Source: Pelagomonas calceolata (taxonomy: Eukaryota; Sar; Pelagophyceae; Pelagomonadales; Pelagomonadaceae). From it: a DNA stretch of 64,000 nt. Below are positions 20,920 through 31,262 of the stretch, one piece after another. The DNA is taken from positions 4,030,001 through 4,094,000 of the forward strand of contig CAKKNE010000003.1 of the NCBI GenBank assembly GCA_918797485.1, given 5' to 3'. Numbering within the stretch: the first letter of the stretch is position 1; each line of letters opens with the position of its first letter. The notes below the pieces were generated by a model, which did not search any database, had not been told where the DNA came from, and saw only the letters and a program-made list of their open reading frames with translations. A program made the translations under genes and the position numbers.

Positions 20920-22122
20920 ATGCGGCGGGCGGCGCTCGGCTTGCGCGGGCGGCGCGGCGCCAGGGTGCTCGGCGCGGCGCGCGCGCCGCGGTCGCTGCAC
21001 GTGGCCGTAGTAGGCGGCGGAGTGGTGGGCGTCTCGACGGCAGACGAGCTCTTGAAGCGCGGCTGCCGGGTCACGCTGCTCGAGGCGACGCAGGAGGTCG
21101 CTGGTGTCTCGTCGGCCACGTGGGGCAACGCGGGGACGCTGTGGAAGAGCCTGCGGGGTACGACGCCGTGTGAGCCCGCCACGCTCTGGCGGACGCTGAA
21201 GCTGCTCGGCCGCGACCCCGGTCACGAGAAGAACGTCTTCATTAATAATAGCTGCCTGACCGACGCCGCGTTCTACCGCTGGGCGCTCGCGCTGGCGCGC
21301 TGTTCGAACCCGTCGGACTACGACTGGCCGACTGCGCACGGCGACGCGCAGCGCTATCTGCTCGAGCGCGCGGTGGCGCTCGGTGCCGGAGGCCTGAGGG
21401 TGGCCGGCGGCGAGGTGAGAAGCTCGAAAGGCGCCGTGCTCGCGTCTGATGCCAGCGACGCGCTCGGCGACTCTGCGCTGTACACGCAAGCGCTTGCCGA
21501 AGATTGCAAGGCGCGCGGTGTGCATGTGTGGACTAATGCGCCGGCGTCGCTGACGGCGAATGGCCTCGAGGTCGACGGGGCCTGCGTCGAAGCTGATGTA
21601 ATCGTCCTCTGCGCCGGCGCCGCATCCACGACATTGCTGCCGTTCTACGTACCGATCCACCCGTTGAGGGGCTACTCCATCACGGCGCGCGTGACGGACG
21701 CGGAGCGCGCCCCGGAGGCCTCGTTCTTTGTACACCCCAAGCACCTTTATTGTACGCGCCTCGACGAGGAGCGTGTCCGTTTTACCTGCTACGGCGAGTT
21801 CGTACCGCTTCGCAAGACGCCGCCCACCGCGGCGCTCGAGACGCGTCTCAAACGCTTGATCGATTATGCTGTGCCGGATGCGTCTGAGTGGAGCGACTTC
21901 GTTGACTGTGAGGTCTGGCACGGCGATCGACCGCTAACTCCGGACGGCCTGCCGCTCGTCGGAAAGCTGGCGCCCGGGCTGTATATCAACGCGGGCCACG
22001 GCTTCAACGGCTGGCGCGACGCGGGCATCACGGCTTCCTTCGTGGCGGGGCTCGTCGCCGGCGGCGAGGACGATGCTCCCGCCTACGTCGAGGCGTGGGC
22101 GCCGGGTAGGTTTAACTTGTAG
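20920..22122 (+). CDS. DadA-like FAD-dependent amino-acid oxidoreductase
   Basis: 400 residues, single exon. The FAD-binding beta-alpha-beta motif is AVVGGGVVGVSTADELLKRG followed by acidic VTLLEA; further signatures are SSATWGNAGTLW, ADVIVLCAGAASTTLLP, IHPLRGYSITA and, near the C-terminus, NAGHGFNGWRDAG. This is the D-amino-acid dehydrogenase/glycine oxidase-like (DAO) fold. The first 27 residues are Arg/Ala-rich without acidic residues, consistent with a mitochondrial presequence. Substrate cannot be fixed from sequence; a D-amino acid is most likely. It follows the preceding small gene by 40 bp. Confidence 0.85.
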   Translation: MRRAALGLRGRRGARVLGAARAPRSLHVAVVGGGVVGVSTADELLKRGCRVTLLEATQEVAGVSSATWGNAGTLWKSLRGTTPCEPATLWRTLKLLGRDPGHEKNVFINNSCLTDAAFYRWALALARCSNPSDYDWPTAHGDAQRYLLERAVALGAGGLRVAGGEVRSSKGAVLASDASDALGDSALYTQALAEDCKARGVHVWTNAPASLTANGLEVDGACVEADVIVLCAGAASTTLLPFYVPIHPLRGYSITARVTDAERAPEASFFVHPKHLYCTRLDEERVRFTCYGEFVPLRKTPPTAALETRLKRLIDYAVPDASEWSDFVDCEVWHGDRPLTPDGLPLVGKLAPGLYINAGHGFNGWRDAGITASFVAGLVAGGEDDAPAYVEAWAPGRFNL

Positions 22123-22578
22123 TTCCCTACTTGCTTTCTATTGTCACGGTGCTAGGACTACTCAGTGTCGCGTCGATGGCGTGGTCTTCCAGCTTTTTTT
22201 TTTTAGCATAGGGCCAAAAGCATGGTACCGTATAGTACTCTGAGATACAAAAGTACTTCAGTAAAAATATGTAAGGACACCGCGCGTCGCCGATTCATCG
22301 GCGGGCGCGTGCCGCGTCTTTCATAACAGCATACCTCTTCTAAGCCGAAAAAAACTTTCTAGTATGTTACAGCCCGCTACCTCTGAAAAAATAGTTGCCG
22401 TGTGACTAGGCTGCAACTGCTCTTTGCTCCTTGCTGCACCCACGCTTTTAAGCTACAGTGCCGCATATATCGTCGTAGCATCCGTCCGCTCATAGACCGC
22501 AACGGTCGTGCACGCTGCGCCTAGACACCGCTTTGTGTCGCCAGCCTCCAAGAGCAGCACTCCACACGAGCAGCACCC
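22123..22578. other. Intergenic with introner core and T-run
   Basis: AT-richer than its surroundings. Contains GTCGCGTCGATGGCGTGG (22168-22185) followed by a run of T, so an introner-like copy lies outside any frame I can define. It may sit in the 3' UTR of the DadA-like gene or the 5' UTR of OLA1. Confidence 0.45.
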
Positions 22579-23883
22579 ATGCGAACGTTGAGCTTAACGA
22601 CGATGCTGGCGCTCGCGAGGGCGCTGCAGCGCGGCCTGCCCCGGGTGCACGCCAGACGCCGCGTCATTTCCATGGGATTAAAGACCGGCATCGTCGGCCT
22701 CCCGAACGTCGGCAAGAGTACCTTATTCAACGCATTAACTGGAGACGTCAACGCCGAGGCCGCCAACTACCCCTTCTGCACGATCGAGCCGAACGTCGGC
22801 GTCGTGAGTGTCCCGGACGAGCGCCTGAACAAGCTGTCGGAGATCAACGCCTCCGAGAAGACGGTTCCTACCAGTCTAGAATTCGTGGACATCGCCGGTT
22901 TAGTCAAGGGCGCCTCGAAGGGAGAAGGTCGAGAGCTGTGTGGAAATCAACCAGTGAGTTAGGTTCACGCCATCGAGCAGACGCAGCTACGGAGAAAATA
23001 TCGCGTCGATGGCTTGGGGCGCCCGAAATTTGATTTCCGCACAGGTCTCGGGAACCAGTTCCTCGCGAACATCCGCGAGTGCGACGCCATCGTGCACATG
23101 GTCAGGTGTTTTGAGAACGACGACGTCATCCACGTGGATGCCTCGATCGATCCCGTCCGAGACGTGGAGGTGATCGAATTGGAATTGGCACTCGCTGATT
23201 TACAGCAAGTCGAGAAGCGCATGGAGCGCGCCGGTAAAGATAAAAAGACGGGCAAGGCCCCGCCGGAGGAGATGGACGCGCTGACGAAGCTCCAAGCTGC
23301 GTTGGACGAAGGAAAACAAGCTAGGGATGTGGATCTCAGTGAAAAAGAGCTAGAAGCCGTGAAGGGTCTCAACCTGTTAACCATAAAACCCGTGATCTAC
23401 GCGTGCAACGTCGCTGATGAAGATTTAGCGGAGGGCAATGCCTTCGTCGAAGCCATCAAGAAACGTTCAGGAGGCGAGTCCGTTGTAGTGGTGAGCGCGC
23501 AGGTCGAGTCCGAACTTGTGAGTCTGGATTCGGAAGATCGCGACGAATTCTTAGATGCGCTAGGTGTGACGCTGGAGGGCTGTGGTTTAAGAGCACTGGT
23601 GCGCACCGCCTACGACACGCTCGGCCTGATCACGTACTACACGTCGGGCCCGACCGAAAGCAGGGCCTGGACGATCCGCGAGGGCTGGCTCGCGCCGCAG
23701 GCCGCGGGCGTGATCCACGGCGACTTCGAGCGGGGCTTCATCAAGGCCGAGACCGTCGGCTACGAGGCCCTCGTCGATGCCGGCGACGAAAAAGCGGCGA
23801 AGGAGGCGGGTTTAATGCGGAGCGAGGGCAAGGAGTACGTCTTCAAGGACGGCGACGTCATGCTGTTCCGCTTTAACGTCTGA
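22579..23883 (+). CDS. OLA1: OLA1/YchF-type P-loop ATPase
   Basis: Two exons, 395 residues: 22579-22927 and 23045-23883. Obg-related ATPase that binds ribosomes and influences stress responses. Motifs: [31 protein letters not shown], switch [14 protein letters not shown], then after splicing [20 protein letters not shown], the CNVADED specificity segment, and a C-terminal TGS domain ([32 protein letters not shown]). YchF proteins usually begin at MGLKTGIVG; here 31 Arg/Leu-rich residues precede that, so an organelle-targeted form or use of the second ATG is possible. The intron falls inside the invariant GEG-LGN segment and is an introner. Confidence 0.96.
22928..23044 (+). mobile_element. 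Introner-type intron in OLA1 (117 nt)
   Basis: Terminal inverted repeats CTGTGTGGAAATCAA and TTTGATTTCCGCACAG flank the element. It lies in the opposite orientation to the HPP-gene copy (CCAGTG at its left, not right) yet still splices GT-AG. Diverged duplication GTCGAGAG/GTCTCGGG. Contains a core variant TCGCGTCGATGGCTTGG. Confidence 0.75.
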
Positions 23884-23969
23884 AAGTAGTTCTTTTTCTC
23901 TCGTCGGGGTACGCTGTCGACGCGACGTCTATGTGAATCTTAGGGGGAGCTATGTACAAAGTGGCGCAA

Positions 23970-24622
23970 CTAGGCCTTCTTGGCCTTCGTGCCGGAGAGC
24001 GCGTCCGTGATCTTGAAGTAGACCTGCTGGACGACGATGAGCACGACCGCTCCTAGCGTCCCGGGCCCCGTGAGCACCTGTGTGGAAATCAACCAGTGTG
24101 TTGGGTGCGCTCGAGCGGCGAGGAACCGGCATCGCCACACCATCGAGCAGCGTCGCGTCGATGGCGTGGAGGACGACGCGATGATTCAGCACGAACGCGC
24201 CGTAAAATTTTGATTTCCACACAGGTGAGCACCGCTCCAAAAGTCGTGCCGCTGCCCGACAGCGCCGCCGCGTAGGCCGCGGCCGGCGGATTTATCGCCT
24301 TGGCGAGCTTCATCGCGAGGATCGACAAGACTAACCCAACAACGGGCTTCGGCACATCCAACACGGGGATGAAGTCGTGGACGGCCACCGCACACAACGC
24401 CGACAGCACGGCGATGGCGTGGCTGATGATCACGGTCTTGGGCTGCGACGCCGGCGCCGTCGGCATGCAGAACAATAAACAAGCCAGGGGCCCGCTCGGC
24501 GGGCAGCCGACTTTGTACTCGTACTTCTCGTAGGCGAATTTGTTGGCTTCGTGCACGGCGAGCATGCCTACGAGGCACCCCACGGACGCAAAGACTGCCG
24601 ATTTCACTTCAGCAGCATTCAT
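23970..24622 (-). CDS. HPP-family integral membrane protein
   Basis: Two exons, 165 residues: 24622-24233 and 24077-23970. Four hydrophobic helices and the HPP-family signature region: GCPPSGPLACLLFCMP followed by APASQPKTVIISHAIAVLSA, then PPAAAYAAALSGSGTTFGA. HPP proteins in plants and cyanobacteria include nitrite transporters of the plastid envelope; here the short N-terminus shows no bipartite signal, so location is uncertain. Start at ATG 24622 (MNAAEVKSAV). The intron is an introner with a perfect target duplication, and precise removal gives the uninterrupted VLTGPGTLGAVV. Confidence 0.85.
24078..24232 (-). mobile_element. Introner-type intron in HPP gene (155 nt)
   Basis: Perfect target duplication GTGCTCAC on both sides. 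The left copy supplies the GT donor and the right copy is the start of the next exon. Inverted ends CTGTGTGGAAATCAA / TTGATTTCCACACAG; the latter gives the AG acceptor. Internal core GCGTCGATGGCGTGG on the plus strand. Confidence 0.9.
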
Positions 24623-25024
24623 GGTGGTACGCTTGCTTTGTGCAGTGCTGTTTTGGGCTGCTATCGGCACGTTGCTTCGCGTCGATCGTGCGGTGGTGCT
24701 GTGGTTCGCTGCGAGCGCTACTACGAGAGCGTTCTGTCGTGAGTGCAGCGGAAGTGTGGTGCAATAGACAGGGCAACACAGGCTGTGCCGCAGAGCGTCG
24801 AAGTGATTTTGGCTCTCTCAGGGCAGAGGGGGCGCGAAGCCCAGTTACCCGTCTCAGCGGCAAGAGGAGTACTCCGAGCACGGCCCCACGGGTCTTTCGG
24901 CGCGAAACGCGAGGTCGCATCGCTCGAGCCAAAGCCTACGTTTTTGCTGCTACAGGGCCGCAAAAAGGTCCATCCCGTGCAACTGGGCGGCGCTGAGAGC
25001 TTTGCTGGAAGCGATTGCACCACC
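24623..25024. promoter_or_regulatory. Divergent intergenic region HPP / ketoacyl synthase
   Basis: About 400 bp between two divergent starts. No motif I can support; open frames here are not convincing. Confidence 0.35.
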
Positions 25025-26629
25025 ATGGGCCGGATACTGCGCCAGATCGCCTGCGCGGCGGGCGTCATGGCTTTAGTGCCCACATCAAGGCAGCTCCACA
25101 AGCCCAGCGCGCGCGGCCCGCGGCGGTCGACGCTGCAGATGGCGTCGCAGCTCGAGACCTTGGAGCCCCAGCTTAAAAGAGTGGTCATCACGGGCATGGG
25201 CATCGCGCAGTGCATGAATCAATCGTCGCGGCGCGTCCGCCGCTGCTGAATCCTGGCCTCCACGCCGTCGACGCGACGCCAGCGCGACGGCATGGCGGCG
25301 CGGTCTCTCTCACTGCTCGCACGGCGGGTTAAGCCGAGAAGAAAGGACTGAGTGAAGACTTATCGTGCATCCCACTCACTGGTCGATTTTCGCGCAGGCA
25401 TCGTCTCGTGCTTAGGCAACACGCTCGACGACGTCGCCGACAGCCTCTACCACGCGCGGAGCGGCATCAAGCACATGCCCAAGTACGCCGAGATCGGCAT
25501 GAAGTCCCAGGTCGCCGGACGGCCCGAGCTCGACCTTAACGATAAAGAGACGATCGGCAAGATTATTGATAGAAAAAGCGCCAGATTTATGGGCGACAAC
25601 GCGAAGTATGCGTTTCTGTCCATGCACGACGCCATCGAGGACGCGCAGCTGCCCAAGGAGGCCTACCAGAACAACCCGCGCGCCGGCGGCATCCTCGGGC
25701 AGGGTGGCACGAGCATCCCGGACGTCGGCGAGACGCTGGACGCGGTGAGCGCGGGCAAGCTCAAGAAGATCGGCCCCTACCGCGTGACGCGGACCATGGG
25801 GTCGACCGTGTCGGCGGTGCTGGCGACGGCGTTCAAGCTGCAAGGGCTGTCGTACTCGGTGTCGAGTGCTTGCTCGACGGGCGCGCACTCGATCGGCATG
25901 GGCATGGAGCAGATCCAGCTCGGCAAGCACGACGTCATGTTCTGCGGGTCTGGGGAGTTGGAGAACTGGGGCAGCACGATCATGTTCGACGGCATGGGTG
26001 CTCTGTCCTCGAAATATAATGATGACCCTACTCATGCCTCTAGAGCGTTTGATAAAGATCGGGACGGCTTCGTGATCGCCGCGGGCGGTGGTGTTGTGAT
26101 TGTCGAGGAGCTCGAGCACGCGAAGGCGAGAGGCGCGAAGATCTACGCGGAGCTCGTAGGTTACTCGGCGACGAGCGACGGCTACGACATGGTCGCGCCG
26201 TCCGGCGAGGGCGGCAAGCGCGCCATGCGCGAGGCCATCGCCATGGCCAACCGATTAGGTGGCGAGAAGAAGGTCGACTACATTAATACGCACGGCACGT
26301 CTACGCCGGTCGGCGACGTCGCGGAATTGGGCGCGATCAAGGACCTCTTCACGTCTGAGTTCGACTACATTCCGAACATCGGCTCGACGAAGTCGTTGTC
26401 GGGCCACGCTTTGTCCGTCGCTGGTGTCCACGAGGCGATCTATTCGTTACTGATGATGGACCGGGGCTTCTTGGCCGAATCCGCGAACATCTTCAACATC
26501 GTCGACGAGGCCGAGGGGTTGCCGATCCTTACCGAAAGAAAGGAGGGGCCCGTCTCGCGGGTCATGTCGAACTCGTTCGGGTTTGGCGGGACGAACGCCT
26601 GTTTGGTCTTCGACAAGTACGAGGGCTAG
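25025..26629 (+). CDS. fabF: 3-oxoacyl-ACP synthase (KAS I/II, FabF type), plastid-type
   Basis: Two exons, 468 residues: 25025-25199 and 25398-26629. Condensing enzyme that elongates acyl-ACP in type II fatty acid synthesis. Catalytic Cys in [11 protein letters not shown], His in [11 protein letters not shown], Lys in [15 protein letters not shown], and the closing [14 protein letters not shown] loop are all present. Start at 25025 has an ideal context (CACCATGGG). The N-terminus [20 protein letters not shown] looks like a signal peptide followed by a basic Ser/Arg region, consistent with plastid import. The intron starts with GC, not GT: with it removed the protein reads [18 protein letters not shown], as expected for the family. 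Confidence 0.95.
25200..25397 (+). mobile_element. Introner-type intron with GC donor (198 nt)
   Basis: Target duplication GCATCGCG / GCATCGTC. The left copy begins with GC and serves as donor; acceptor TTTTCGCGCAG. Inverted ends CAGTGCATGAATCAATCG and CACTGGTCGATTTTCGCG. Core CCACGCCGTCGACGCGACG. Confidence 0.75.
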
Positions 26630-26699
26630 GGCGCTAGTTATAGTGGCGTGTAAGGAGCGCTATCTAAATTAGTTTTCGCGGGTAAGGATGAGCAGGTGA

Positions 26700-27924
26700 C
26701 TAGTCCTCCTTCCGCGACCCCGACGGGTCCGAGTCCACGGTGGAAAGGCGCTTCTCGGCGATGATACGGCGCGCGGCGGCGCGGAAGCGGCCCGGTTTCC
26801 GGCCGGAGAGCGACAGCTCGGAGCCGAGCGAGCAGGACCGCGACAGCTCCCTCACCAATTTCTGCGTGTCGCCGCGCGTCGTCGGAGTAGGTAGAGGCTT
26901 CGGGATCCACTTGATGAACGTTTCGACGGCGTCGTTCATGAGGGCAAGGTTGAACACGGTCATGAACCCGGCGCAGACCAGGCCCCCGCGGTAGAACGCC
27001 ACGTCGCCTGCAGCGGAGAAGTGCCGGCAGATGCGGTAGACCGCCTGGAACCAGTTCCAGATGCGCGTGTAGAAGATCGTCACCTGTGCGATCGACCGGG
27101 TCAGCCCCCACGCCATCGACGAGCGCGACTAGCGGTTGCTTTTCACACGGACCGTCGCAAGCTGAATCACGGTAATCACCTTAAACACCATGAAGTCGCC
27201 GCGAACCGTCACGTCGAGCGTCATCTTGTAGCTATTCAATGAAAAGCAGACCGCCGCCGCGAACAGCAGAGAAAAACATATGAAGCGGTAGTCGTCCAAC
27301 TCGATATAGGCGTGGTTCATCGGGATCACCATGGACACGGACAGCGTGTGGTGGAGGACCGTGAGCACCATCATCGCCGCGGGGTTCTTCTCCCAGCCGA
27401 GGCGGCCCAGGAAGTCGCGGCTCGCGAACGTCGCCGTCGCGACGCGGCACCCGTGGTAGAGGTCGAAGCCCACGTCGCAGAGCGTACCCAGAATGAACGC
27501 GTTCCGGGCGAACGGCGTCGCCGCGGCCCAGGCGCCCGCCACGATCACGGGTATCATGAGCCCGCCACACACAAAATGGACGACGACGTGCGCGTTGACG
27601 GCGCTCCAGAGGTCGAGGACGATCGCGTCGGACGTGCCGTCGGGGAACTCCGGCGACGGCTCCTTGGAGAAGCCTGCGCGCGAATCGATCAGTGAGTCGC
27701 GTCGATGGCGTGGAGGCGAGACGCGCCGCAACGATTTGATTTACGCACTGAGTGGAGCCGAAGTTATAGCACGTCTGGCGCATGATCGGGAGCGCGCGCT
27801 CCCACCACGGCTGCTTGGCCGTCCAGCGCGCGAACGCGACGCCAATCGTCTCGCAGACCAGGGCGCAAGCCACGGAGCATGCTAGCGCGACTTGCCATTG
27901 CGAGGCGTAGTCGAGAGCGAGCAT
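26700..27924 (-). CDS. TLC-like (TRAM/LAG1/CLN8) multi-pass membrane protein
   Basis: Three exons, 356 residues: 27924-27759, 27673-27153, 27083-26700. Frame is kept to the stop. Six or so hydrophobic helices; the central one carries the histidine pair VLHHTLSVSMVIPMNHAY typical of TLC proteins, with GTLCDVGFDLYHGCRV before it. C-terminus is cytosolic-looking and basic. TLC proteins include ceramide synthases and lipid-handling proteins of the TMEM56/CLN8 group; the Lag1 active-site motif is not evident, so a non-synthase member is more likely. Intron 1 (27674-27758) only fits the frame with a GC donor; intron 2 (27084-27152) is GT-AG. Confidence 0.65.
27674..27758 (-). mobile_element. Introner-type intron with GC donor (85 nt)
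   Basis: Inverted ends CAGTGCGTAAATCAAATCG / CACTGATCGATTCGCGCGCAG and core CTCCACGCCATCGACGCGAC. Left flank GCTCCACT and right flank GCTTCTCC look like a diverged 8-bp duplication; the only phase-compatible donor is the GC that begins the left copy. Confidence 0.65.
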
Positions 27925-28087
27925 CGTTCAAGAGAGAGTAGTTCAGAGGACGCGACGCGTGATTTCGAGGGCCAACTGGCTAGCAATACCTCGCGGCCGC
28001 CGCAAATTGCGCGAGAGCTAGCGGCCTGTAAGACACTAGCAAGCACCACGACGCCGCAACCTCACAAAACGCCCAAACCAACGCAAA

Positions 28088-30316
28088 ATGATCCTCACAA
28101 CCTGCGCCGCCTGCGCCGCCCCACTGGCCTACGACGCGCCGCGATGTGTGCGCTGTAAGGTCAGGTATTTACATTTGCTTGGGTCAGCTTCTTGGGAGGT
28201 CGAAACCCCTATCGCCAGCTTAAGACCCACCCTCTGGTTCGCACCGTGCCCGTCCTCCGGAGAGCGGCTAGGCGGTCCCCCTCAAGAGCACCCCAAAAGA
28301 GGAATTTAATACAGCACCACGGCCAGCCCCGGCGGGAGAAAGGAAGTTCAAAACACCGGAAAGAACCTGAGAGGGGCAGCGTCGCAACCTGGTCCTGCGC
28401 GCGCGGGGTTGGGGAGGGGCTGGTGGGTGAGAGCGCGTTGGCCATGGCAACCCGAATTTTGTGCTTTTGGAAAAATTTTTGTCGCCTTCGGCATATAAGT
28501 CCCGGACGTAACACGTTCTCCGGTCCCTGAGGAACTAGAACAACGAATCCGCCACGAGAACCTTTGAAGATGAACTTGTTCAGGACGGCAGGAAATGGCG
28601 GCGCGGCGCGTCTGACAACGTCTCGCATTCGAAACTTGCTCCGCAAGCCCAAACGGCAAGCGGCGTCCGACCTCCAGCCATACGCCTGGGCGAAGCTGAC
28701 AACGTCCCTCTTTCGCGACTTGCTCCGAAGGTCCATATGACCGACGGCGTCCGCATATCTCAGCCCAAACCATCCCTAAGAGCGCGGAGCACGGACGGCA
28801 GCAACGGAGCACGGACGGCAGCAAACGGGGTGTAAACGACGAAGAAGAAATCAGAGCAGCAGCATTAGAATCACAGGCTTCGAACGTGGCGGAACCACCA
28901 GGCTGGGAGCCCGGGTATGCGCGTCGTTCGTCGCCAAGAGCGTCCAGATATTTACATTTGCTTGGGTCAGCTTCTTGGGAGGTCGAAACCCCTATCGCCA
29001 GCTTAAGACCCACCCTCTGGTTCGCACCGTGCCCGTCCTCCGGAGAGCGGCTAGGCGGTCCCCCTCAAGAGCACCCCAAAAGAGGAATTTAATACAGCAC
29101 CACGGCCAGCCCCGGCGGGAGAAAGGAAGTTCAAAACACCGGAAAGAACCTGAGAGGGGCAGCGTCGCAACCTGGTCCTGCGCGCGCGGGGTTGGGGAGG
29201 GGCTGGTGGGTGAGAGCGCGTTGGCCATGGCAACCCGAATTTTGTGCTTTTGGAAAAATGGTCAGGTATTGTGACTCGACGTGCCAACATGACCACTGGC
29301 GCCGCGGCCACAAGCAGATGTGTAAGAAAATACACCGCGGCGGCAACGCAGAACAGTATAATGCCGACAAAAAATACAAGGAGGCCGTCGCGGTCGCGGT
29401 CGAGAAATGCGCGGCGGACACAAAAGGTCAGACGTGCTACATCTGCACGCAGGCCCTGCATTGGAAGACGAAGGAGGGCCTCGTGCGCATGTGTGCGTGC
29501 CGCGGGACGGCGGGGTTCGCGCATGTTTCTTGTCTGGCGGAGCAGGCGAAGATTTTGGTCGCGGAGGCGGAAGAGAACAATTTGGGCAACAAGACGTTTG
29601 ATGAGAGGTGGGCGCGGTGGTACGCGTGCAGCCTGTGCGAGCAATGGTACCACGGCGTCGTGGCGTGTGCGCTCGGGTGGGCGTGCTGGAAGACGTACGT
29701 GGGCCGGCCGGAGGAGCACAGGCGGATCATGGCGATGAGCATGCTCGGGACCGGTTTATCCCAGGTAGAAAACTACGAGGACGCGTTGTCCGTGCGGGAG
29801 GCTACTTTGTCTATGATGCGGCGTGTCGGCGCATCAGAAGAGTACATCCTCGCAGCGCAGTGTAATCTTGCGAACTCGTATCTAGAACTTGGACGGAACG
29901 AGGATTCTTTAATTATGCGGCAGGAAATATACTCTGGAAATTTGAAGCTCTACGGAGAAGAACATAGATCGACCATCCTAGCAGCCAACAACTACGCGGA
30001 GTCCCTTCGTTTGCTGAAGCGCTTCGGAGAAGCCAAGCCACTGCTGCGCAGAACAATACCCGTGATACGACGCGTTCTTGGAGAGGATAACGACCTCACG
30101 TTCAAGATGAGGTGGAGTTACGCGGAGACGCTCTTCCGGGACGACAACGCCACGCTCGGCGATCTCCGCGAGGCCGTGGAAACGCTAGAGGAGGCAGCAC
30201 GAACCGCGCGGCGCGTGCTCGGCGGAGCGCATCCGGTCACGGAAGGGATTGAAAAGTCCCTACGAGACGCCCGAGCCGCGCTCTGCGCCCGCGAGGCGCC
30301 ATCGACGAGCGCGTAA
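28088..30316 (+). CDS. MYND zinc finger / RINGv / TPR protein
   Basis: Two exons, 375 residues: 28088-28164 and 29266-30316. The joined N-terminus forms a complete MYND finger: CAACAAPLAYDAPRCVRC, then YCDSTCQHDHWRRGHKQMC. A RINGv (MARCH-type) domain follows: CYICTQALHWKTKEG, MCACRGTAGFAHVSCL and ACSLCEQWYHG, suggesting E3 ubiquitin-ligase activity. The C-terminal half holds about four TPR-type helical repeats (NYEDALSVREATLSMMRRVG and similar). The single intron is a 1.1-kb LTR-flanked insertion placed inside the zinc finger between two Cys pairs; both splice sites come from the target duplication. The ancestral gene read straight through this point, so the intron is new. Confidence 0.88.
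28166..29259. mobile_element. LTR-flanked non-autonomous element (TRIM-like), inside MYND gene
   Basis: Two direct repeats of 311 bp (28166-28476 and 28949-29259) that I find identical by eye surround a 472-bp interior. An 11-bp flanking match GGTCAGGTATT (28159-28169 and 29260-29270) contains the target duplication; the exact edge is ambiguous because the repeat begins TATTTAC. The interior has no polymerase or capsid frame and shows two small internal duplications (an 80-bp CTGACAACGTC unit and CGGAGCACGGACGGCAGCAA). It looks whole as a non-autonomous unit and young, given identical ends. The LTRs do not begin TG and end CA, so family assignment is tentative. Confidence 0.75.
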
Positions 30317-30333
30317 GGACCACACAGACTAAT

Positions 30334-31047
30334 TTACTCCTCCATCTCCCGCCCGAACTGCATCGCCAGCTCGTCCTCGATCTCCTCCCGCGACCGCCCG
30401 TCGAGCAGCGACGCCCAGACGATGGCGTCGTCTAATTTTGGCAGTTCCAACACCAGACACCGCGACGCGACGTCCTCGAGGGTCCAGGACGAACCCTCGC
30501 CGTCGACGCCGTGGCGCAGCGGCGCCCGCTCCAGGATCGGGGCGCCGTCCACGGACAGCGACAGCGCGCGCGGCGTCACGTCGACGTCGATGGATCGAGC
30601 CTTCGTTTCTTCCGAGACGGGCAGGAACAGGGCGACGCGGTCCGCGTCCTGGGCCCATCGGAGCTCGCCAGCCCGCACCAAGTCGACGACGCCCCGCGCC
30701 CGCGCGGCCTCCGCGTCCGCCCTCGACGCGTCGACGACGCGACCTCTATTATAACTCGCGCCGCCGCCCTCGACGATCCTCGCGTCCGCGACGGCGGCCC
30801 AGAACGGGTCGTCGTCGCCTAACGGCGGCGCGGCGGCCGCGTCCGCGTTTTGGGCGTCGGCGCTCGACTGTGCCGCCTTCGCGGCTGCGTCGAGCGCGGC
30901 CAGGTCGTCCTCGTCTTCACCGGCCGCAGTACGGATGATGCGCGGCGCTCGAAACTTGGCATGCAATGGTGTTGTTGGACAGAGCGCTGCCACCGCCGCG
31001 ACGGCGTGCGCAAGGACCAGACGCGCAAGCATCGCGTTCCGGCGCAT
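30334..31047 (-). CDS. CS-domain (NudC/p23-like) protein, organelle-targeted
   Basis: 237 residues, single exon. The N-terminal 30 residues include a hydrophobic stretch (MLARLVLAHAVAAVAALCPT) followed by basic residues, consistent with a signal or transit peptide. Residues about 125-215 form a CS domain: GELRWAQDADRVALFLPVSE, then IDVDVTPRALSLSVDGAPIL and WTLEDVASRCLVLELPK, the NudC-type pattern. CS domains act as HSP90/HSP70 co-chaperone modules. Its stop is 17 bp from the convergent MYND gene stop. A second in-frame ATG at 31032 is an alternative start. Confidence 0.78.
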   Translation of the reverse strand: MRRNAMLARLVLAHAVAAVAALCPTTPLHAKFRAPRIIRTAAGEDEDDLAALDAAAKAAQSSADAQNADAAAAPPLGDDDPFWAAVADARIVEGGGASYNRGRVVDASRADAEAARARGVVDLVRAGELRWAQDADRVALFLPVSEETKARSIDVDVTPRALSLSVDGAPILERAPLRHGVDGEGSSWTLEDVASRCLVLELPKLDDAIVWASLLDGRSREEIEDELAMQFGREMEE

Positions 31048-31262
31048 GCCGAGACTGTGCTTTCAATCGCTGCCGCTAGCCTGGCCGCGCACGGCGATTT
31101 TTATTGCACTGCTCTCACGCTCAGTGCAGCTTGCTCTCTGTGCAGTGCGACGCGCAGCCGTCTAGCTGAGCTATAATATTCCATATTCGTGCTCCGGTGA
31201 TACATGACCATGCGTGAGACGCGAGGCGCTTGACCACAACCTAGCGCAGCGGCGACAAAACG

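Noticed and set aside
20920-22122. Possible bacterial operon (small gene plus DadA-like)
   Set aside because: Close spacing, but flanking genes have spliceosomal introns and composition is uniform; compact eukaryotic spacing is the simpler reading.
28348-29013. ORFs inside the LTR-flanked element as possible element proteins
   Set aside because: They run across the repeat ends and show no capsid, protease or polymerase motif; the element is treated as non-autonomous.
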